Assembly (NCBI GenBank): GCA_025716815.1
Contig: JAIXMN010000003.1
Span: 868,001-932,000, forward strand
Length of the DNA: 64,000 bases
Reading direction: 5' to 3'
DNA from: Dichotomocladium elegans
Lineage: Eukaryota; Mucoromycota; Mucoromycetes; Mucorales; Lichtheimiaceae
Each line of letters starts with the position of its first letter. Position 1 is the stretch's first letter. The notes beneath the pieces were generated by a model. That model saw only the letters and a program-made list of their open reading frames with translations. It did not search any database and was not told the origin of the DNA. The position numbers and the translations under genes are program-made. Of this stretch, positions 57,863 to 64,000 are shown one piece after another.

Positions 57863-59452
57863 TCACTGGTTGATTTTTGCCGCCACCTTAGTGGCACCCA
57901 CAAAGCATAGCATATGATACGCCATTCCCGCCGTCGTGTATGCTTGCGGCATCTCGCGATCGGGTTCCATATAGTCGACCTTGTTTCTCACCCATGTCCG
58001 CACCATGGGGGGCAAAAATTTATAATATGGGGAGTCGAATTGAAGCCTTCGATGACATCGGAAACATGGTTCAGTGAAGAGATTGTGGTAGCTTGCTAGC
58101 CAGTGCTATTCAAACCACGTGTCAAATTTGGCCCTTACACATACAAAGTGGATGTGCCATCTTACCAAGATGCTGAATAGCGACTCGCGAGCAGGTAAAA
58201 CTCCCATATCCTGGAACGCGCTGTCAGCTAGGACATTTAATTTTTGGAACAACAGCTGGTCCTGCCGGGTATTCTTAAAACAAAGCATCCGAGAGATATT
58301 TAATCTGCTTGTCTCGCGTTAATGTCTTTTTCTCAGTCATTACCTCATCAATGCTGCTCTTCATTTCGTATCGATGGATAGCGAGGGTGTCAGAGAACTT
58401 GTAGTAGTCCAAATCGAGTATTGCAATCAGCGCTTTGTGGACATGTATCTATTGCATACAGTTCAAGTCTGTCTACAAAATCTTGTCCTTTTCCTCATAT
58501 TCTTACTGTAACACTGCATGTTGATCCAGATATGGTTGCCCGTTCTGGGCTTTCGAAATTGATCGATATGTTAATGTTTTCTGGTTTCTCGTCGCCCAGC
58601 CATTGATTGATATGGGATGTAATGAAGCTATAAATGTATTAAGAATGAGTACTTCCTCCTTGATGCTCCGAATCCAATGCGCTTTTACACATACTCGGCA
58701 TGTGATGTAGCCGTTCTACGCTCCAAGGCGACAGACGACAATTGCCTATCACGTTCGTTAACGTCATCGCCTTCCTAACGCGAAGCAGCGACGCGCCAAG
58801 CTATGTACCTGAGCACCTGATCTGATGTCTTTTTGATATACTGGCTTGAATCTTTTAGCCGCCCTTCACCATCTGCCTGCCGCCGTTCTTCTCCGGTTGC
58901 GTCGTTCTGCAATGAACTAGTTGAAAAGAAATAAGTCTGGTGTATATCTATATATACCTCCGATGCCTATTCCTCACTTCTTGATCGTTGTCCAATTGTA
59001 ATTGTTATAGGAAGATACCTGCGCGTAAGCAAGCGCGCCTGCTCACCGGTATTGCAATGGTTGGTGTGAGCTTTATTGTTTTTCTTCCTTTCAACCCCGT
59101 CTTCTGATGTCGTCCAGATCACTTCACCTTTGATGCCATCGCTTTCGGATGTGAGGCGATTCAAACAGTGCTTCACGCTGTTAAGACGCTCACCAAACGT
59201 GGTGATATAGGTTGGGCCCTTATGTTCCTGCTGCACGAGCTTTTTGAAATTACGCAGCGACGAACGAAGTTCAGAGATCTGAGTAGAAAAGATCCAGGAG
59301 GGGTGATTGGCATGTTACATGAGCAGCATTAGTTTTGACTTTGAAATCAGCGCCGTGTGGTATTATTTTTTACAGACTGTGGACAATGCTTCGTTTATTT
59401 TGATAACATCCTGCTCAATTTCGGTGGCAGATCGCGTAGTGCCCTCTGCCAT
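57863..59452 (-). CDS. MED27: Mediator complex subunit 27
   Basis: Starts MAEGTTRSATEIEQDVIKIN, then short exons read ISELRSSLRNFKKLVQQE, YITTFGERLNSVKHCLNRL, RLKDSSQYIKKTSDQVLR, VNERDRQLSSVALERRTA, FITSHINQWLGDEKPENINI, ILDLDYYKFSDTLAIHRYEM and TRQDQLLFQKLNVLADSAF. The last exon carries the diagnostic C-terminal Med27 motif: HWLASYHNLFTEPCFRCHRR, then LPPMVRTWV, then AGMAYHMLCFVGATK, with TGA at 57865-57863. The CxxC plus final His/Cys arrangement is the conserved Med27 zinc-binding tail. Med27 sits in the Mediator tail and links activators to RNA polymerase II. Exons are assembled from frames and splice signals, and some edges are approximate. Confidence 0.8.
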
Positions 59453-59628
59453 GGTTGTCGTTACACTGAGGAAATAAACAGGAAGAAGGGAGCCCACTAT
59501 AAATTTCAACAGAGGGGAGGGGATATTATTATGGTGGGTGGTTTCTTTCTGACTTTATTCCAATTAATATGGTGGTATCTTCTACGTATGCTATACAAAC
59601 CGCAGCAGCGGACGCATTGCCCTTACCG

Positions 59629-60420
59629 CTACTTTGTAGAGCGTTTCTTTTTCAGTTTCCAGATCTCGATATCCTCATTGCCCACCAACTTCGATCGCAA
59701 CGTCTTTTTCGGGATCATGCGCGCATCAAAACCAAATTTCTTTGCCTGCTCGACAAAGTTGTTGACGACAATATCGTCTCTTCGCTCGAGAGCAACAAGA
59801 ATAACTGTTGTTGGGGATGCGAGTTTGTGACAGCTTTTGAGCAATGGGGGGAGCATTTCGAGGCAATAGATACAATCTGCAGCGAGAATGTAATGGTAAG
59901 GGGCTCTGAGGAAGTTGGATGCATAATCATGCTCATTCTCGTCAGTGAAGCGAAGCCAATCGAGAGGTTCAACAGTGATCGGCGGATCAGCCAATGTGGG
60001 CCGTGAGGATACATAGTTTGGGTTTTGTGCCAGAAGCTGGTACCACCAATCCTTGATGGTGCGAGTGTTGCGCTCGAGATTGGTTCGCAAGACGTGGTCG
60101 ACCACAAACGGCAGATCCGTCACAGTTGTCTCGTACCCCAAAGCGGCCATTGTCAGACCTCCGAGCCCACATCCACTGCCAAGCTCAATGCACCGCTTTG
60201 GGTTCTGAAGCATTAGTTTGCCATCGTCTGAGAACGTCCACGAAGAAGGCCGCTTGAGGGTATCCATCAGGTAAAATGCGAGCACCTTGGCACTGTCCCA
60301 GACTGTGGTGCCGTGCATCTGCGTATTGTTGAGCTGGGACAGGTCGAGGGACAGGCCCGGTGAAAGCGTGATTGAAAAGGTGGGCAATCCTTTAGTATCT
60401 TTTAGGTTCTCTTCCTCCAT
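59629..60420 (-). CDS. METTL21-type protein lysine methyltransferase
   Basis: Single 264-residue exon from MEEENLKDTKGLPTFSITLS. It has the class-I methyltransferase motif I RCIELGSGCGLGGL, DLPF, the WDSAKVLAFYLM lead-in (the W-x-x-A/G-x-x-L motif of Methyltransf_16) and the family-typical DxxY as ILAADCIYCLEM. It ends KKKRSTK. The family (METTL21/VCP-KMT, yeast Efm-type) methylates lysines of chaperones, AAA ATPases or elongation factors in the cytosol. The substrate here is not determinable. An in-frame upstream ATG at 60498 was rejected because the extension is low-complexity, matches a UTR, and is absent from the family. Confidence 0.9.
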   Translation of the reverse strand: MEEENLKDTKGLPTFSITLSPGLSLDLSQLNNTQMHGTTVWDSAKVLAFYLMDTLKRPSSWTFSDDGKLMLQNPKRCIELGSGCGLGGLTMAALGYETTVTDLPFVVDHVLRTNLERNTRTIKDWWYQLLAQNPNYVSSRPTLADPPITVEPLDWLRFTDENEHDYASNFLRAPYHYILAADCIYCLEMLPPLLKSCHKLASPTTVILVALERRDDIVVNNFVEQAKKFGFDARMIPKKTLRSKLVGNEDIEIWKLKKKRSTK

Positions 60421-62631
60421 GATCCGAAACTGAGAAAAGGAAGACAGATTTTTTACTGGCGCGTTTAAAAAAAAAGTTGGGGGAAAAAGAGGGCACAAGC
60501 CTCTCCCCCGAGAAGATAGAACAGAAATCTTTTTTTTCTTCCGTCCACGCTTTACAGTCCGAGGAAGAAGCGTCTCTCCTAAAGCCGTTTTCTTAATTAT
60601 GTTTTGCCTCCATCGGTACTACGCTGTTTGTGGCGCCTGCAGTTGTCACCATGTATACGTTGTTGAAAATTCACAAGATACAATAACTGAATAATTTAGA
60701 GGGAGGCAGTACATCGATCATTGGGTTATTTCAGCGTAGTATATGCGACGTCTTTACTCATGCTATTAGCATACAATATTCCGCAACGTTGGCTGAATCT
60801 TCATCGCTCGCTCAAAAGGCTTAGAGATGGATCTTCAACTATGAATTCAAAGCGAAGTGGTTTGCCAGTGCTTCATATTGCATTGTATCCGATCGCTGTT
60901 TATATTAAAGGAAAAAATTACAAAGCAAGTGGCATTCATGGTGTAGTGGCCGATGATTTTCTTGGCAATTGCAAGTTTTCTGTTATCATTTTACCAACGA
61001 CAAAAGCATTCCTATTTTCAAGTGAACTTTAATAGCTAGAGAAGACCTCCTTCTGGAGCGATATACGATCCGAGACTGATGTTATCCTGAACAGAGCAAG
61101 TACCTTTTAATAGATACTAATGGGTAACTGCATAACTACCTTTTTCAACAATTTCTAGTGCAAAAGTCCATATCATTGCATATATTGCTAGTTATCATCG
61201 TCATGACGATCTACAAAAACGGCCAGCGATCATGCGATTGCATATTCCAAGCACCAAACCGACGCTATACCACCGTATATCTTTTTTCCTTGCAAGAGAT
61301 TTCATACTTTGCAATTGCATACAATTTTTGGCTTGACTAACTGCCAGGCCTGACATCGGCAAAGAGTCTTTGAGACCAGGCAGACGGGCATACATGTGTG
61401 CGTAACCGAAGCCATTGGTTTCATTCTACTCTTCGACAAAACTGCAACCGTTGATAAGCACAGTTGCGATACGGTGGTACTTGGACAACCTTCATTGTCA
61501 TTGAAGAGCAAAGCGCTTTTTTTTTTTTGGTTATCATCTCTCTTTTGATTTTTGCAGTGCTTGATTCATGCAGACGCTTGTCACTTGCTACATTGTCAAA
61601 TAGTATATTCGCCGAAATCAAGCATCGCCGGACAAACGCCAGATCAATTGGGCGGCTGGTACATTAATGGCTCCAAGAAATTGTATGTATTGTATAAATC
61701 CATCGATCTGTTGTGTTCGATTGTAAGGGAAATGGCTGAGCAGGTCGGCCAATAAAAACGCAGACATGTGTATCAGAGGAGCACAAAAAGATAACAGCAA
61801 CCCGAAAGATGCCTGATATTGCTGCCCGAGATTGAGATAACAATGTAATCGTTCAAATTTGGGTAATGAGGCAGACTAAGATGCTTCCGCAGACTCTATC
61901 CATGGATTCCCATATGTACTTTTTTTTATGGTTGTTTGATACGCACTTGCAGTATTATTTTTAAGCATGACACCGCCCCCCAAATCCTTACACTCCACGT
62001 GAAGTCCGCATCGGTAAAAACCGTACGAGATCACTTCTCGCAATGTTATGCTCTGCATAATGAATTACAAACGCTCGTCTGATGACTTCGAGAAAGCTTT
62101 TGTGGTTGATATCTTTTCACAGATCCACAGTCGATTGCTCTGCTACGCAGCAGACGAATGTAAAAATGACAATAAATGAGAAAGAAACTGGCGAAGGCAG
62201 CCGAATGATAAGATGCAAAGCGAAAGAAAACGCTGAACTCAAGTCTGATAACGATAAGTAGATTTCGCGGATGGAAGGTTACACGGGGTAGTTATTGGAT
62301 CACATCTCCAGGTCGACAGTGCGTTTTTGTCATTGCTACCGTTAAAAAGCAAGGATTAACAGACGTCTTTCTCCGAGTACTAAGCGGCATCGAAGAGATG
62401 TGCTGGAGCATATTGTTATCGTGGCCACAAGAACAGAATGGAAAAAAGAAAAGAAACATGATCGGTGGTTGAAACTGACCATGGCGTTGGCTTATCAGTA
62501 ATTTTTTGGTGTGGTTCAATCCATCGGAAGCGGCTATAAAAGAAAAAGGGCAACCTTCCCCACTTGTCTGTAGTTTTTTTCTCCTCGTCTTCTTCAATTA
62601 GCCTTTCATCGCTCCCTTATTAACGGCTCGC
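60421..62631. other. Long intergenic region upstream of the ammonium transporter
   Basis: About 2.2 kb, no gene recognised. It contains the methyltransferase promoter on the left and the ammonium-transporter promoter on the right. Short ORFs (for example around 61158-61755) have no family motif. Confidence 0.5.
62207..62496. promoter_or_regulatory. Cluster of GATA boxes upstream of the ammonium transporter
   Basis: GATAAG at 62207-62212, GATAAC at 62247-62252, GATAAG at 62253-62258, GTTATC (reverse GATAAC) at about 62416 and CTTATC (reverse GATAAG) at 62491-62496, all within 430 bp upstream of the ATG. These are the preferred sites of AreA/Nit2-type factors, one of which is encoded at 15.9-17.8 kb. 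Confidence 0.6.
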
Positions 62632-64000
62632 ATGGATCCAGAATACGGAGCAGATTACAACGCCGGTGATATTGGATTTATCCTCATCTCCATGGCCTTT
62701 GTCTGGCTCATGATCCCCGGCATCGGATACTTCTACAGTGGCATGGCTCAATCCAAGAACGCCTTATCATTAATCATGTGCTGTCTCTTGTCACTCGTTG
62801 TGGTGACTGTCCAGGTGAGAGGGATATGATATTCAACAAAGAGACAATCAGTTGTATGAGTTCTTGCTGACTGTTTGTATCATAGTGGTTTATTTGGGGC
62901 TTCAGCTTGACCTTTAGCAAAACGTCCACTTCCCCCTTCCTCGGAAACATGGAGAACGCCTTCTTGCGCAACACCCTTGGCGACGCGTCCATCGGCAGCG
63001 CCAAACTCCCAGACATTGTCTTTGCCATCTACCAGTGCATGTTTGCTGCACTGACGCCCGCCTTAGCAATTGGCTCAGCTGCCGAGCGTGGCCGTATCTT
63101 GCCCATGATTATCTTCATCTTCATCTGGGCGACAGTCGTATACGATCCTATTGCCTATTGGACTTGGAACCCGAACGGCTGGAGCTTCAAACTCGGCGGG
63201 CTTGACTTTGCTGGTGGTACGCCTGTTCATATCTCCAGTGGGTTTGCTAGTTTGGCCTATGCCATTATCCTCGGCAAGCGACGCGGCCATGGCAGCATCT
63301 CCAACGCCAATCAATTCAAACCGCACAACATGTCCAACGTGGTCCTTGGCACGGCCTTCCTCTGGTTCGGCTGGTTTGGCTTCAATGGCGGCTCGGCGTT
63401 GGCTGCCAATATGCGAGCAGGCATGGCTTGTGTCGTCACGAATCTTGCTGCAGCCACCGGTGCCATCACCTGGATGGCCATGGACTATCGCATTCAGCGC
63501 AAGTTCTCTGCCCTCGGTTTCTGCTCAGGTGCCGTTGCCGGCCTTGTCGCGATCACCCCTGCCTCGGGTTTTGTTGGGCCCGCACCGTCGGTCGCTATCG
63601 GCTTCATCGGCGCTGTTTTTTGCAACCTCGCAGTTCGCCTCAAGCATTATCTTAACTATGACGATGCAGCCGACGTCTTTGCTGTCCACGGCGTGGGTGG
63701 CTATGTCGGCAGTGTCCTGACAGGTCTCTTTGCAGAATCTTACATTGCCGGGCTGGATGGCGCCACGGTCATCAACGGTGGCTGGATGGACCACAACTGG
63801 GTCCAGCTCGGCCATCAGCTCGCTGACTGCACTGCGGGTGCTGCTTGGTCTTTCTGCCTCACTTATATTATTCTCTTCGTGATGGATCGCATTCCTGGAC
63901 TCTCGCTCCGTGTTGATCCCGAGGTTGAACTTCAGGGTTTGGATGCCGCTGAAATTGGTGAGGTCGCTTACTACCATGTCGACAAGATCGTCACGATCGA
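62632..64000 (+). CDS. Ammonium transporter, AMT/MEP family (3' partial)
   Basis: Starts MDPEYGADYNAGDIGFILIS, then MIPGIGYFYSGMAQSKNALS of the first two membrane helices. An intron (about 62815-62884) joins VQ to WFIWGFSLTF. It continues FAIYQCMFAALTPALAIGSA, then FIWATVVYDPIAYWTWNPNG, GGTPVHISSGFASLAYAII (first conserved pore His), FLWFGWFGFNGGSALAAN, NLAAATGAITWMAMDY, GLVAITPASGFVGP and VFAVHGVGGYVGSVLTGLF (second conserved pore His). The window ends after SLRVDPEVELQGLDAAEIGE at the start of the cytosolic tail, so only the C-terminus is missing. The family has 11 membrane helices and imports ammonium at the plasma membrane. Nitrogen-GATA regulation is suggested by the promoter. Confidence 0.95.

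Noticed and set aside
60421..60498. 26-codon N-terminal extension of the methyltransferase
   Set aside because: Hydrophobic low-complexity, absent from the family. The internal ATG fits better.

Overview
The window is nuclear DNA of a filamentous fungus, most likely an early-diverging Mucoromycota species (Mucorales-like). The evidence is intron-rich genes with short 45-90 nt GT-AG introns, an AreA/Nit2-type GATA factor, a CSL (CBF1/RBP-J/Su(H)) factor, a GGA adaptor, a DUF4112 protein, a Fanzor gene and a multi-exon PD-(D/E)XK family that I associate with Mucoromycota. The genus cannot be fixed from sequence alone. No rRNA, tRNA or CRISPR array was seen.

Left part (1-29.2 kb), ordinary housekeeping genes: a FYVE-finger protein (cut by the left edge), an Lrg1-like LIM-RhoGAP, an unrecognised small spliced gene, a GGA clathrin adaptor, the pyruvate dehydrogenase component PDX1, a forkhead factor, an AreA-like GATA factor, the splicing factor RBM22/Slt11, a C2H2 zinc-finger protein, EBP1/PA2G4, a DUF4112 membrane protein and TAF10. 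One decayed IS630/Tc1-type transposon lies at 22.8-24.0 kb.

Middle part (29.3-44.0 kb), a mobile-element island between TAF10 and the CSL gene. It holds several fragments of the same IS630 family; a 103-bp MITE; a Fanzor gene (eukaryotic TnpB-like RNA-guided nuclease) with one intron and one apparent frameshift, followed directly by a run of hairpins that could be its guide RNA scaffold; a 2073-bp internally deleted hAT element with perfect 13-bp terminal inverted repeats and a perfect 8-bp target duplication; an apparently intact multi-exon PD-(D/E)XK-nuclease-like gene whose ATG lies 39 bp beyond the hAT end; and a rearranged, truncated second copy of that gene. The Fanzor locus and its candidate RNA are the most interesting part of the window.

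Right part (44.5-64 kb), housekeeping genes again: CSL factor, Sec7-PH Arf-GEF, PIG3-type quinone oxidoreductase, ribosomal protein uL11 (RPL12), a secreted acidic protein, a CCDC137 homologue, Mediator subunit MED27, a METTL21-type methyltransferase, and an AMT/MEP ammonium transporter cut by the right edge. The ammonium transporter promoter has clustered GATA boxes, and an AreA-type regulator is encoded at 15.9-17.8 kb, which suggests nitrogen control of this permease.

Gene models were built by eye from frames, splice signals and recognisable family motifs. Exon edges given as approximate are uncertain.
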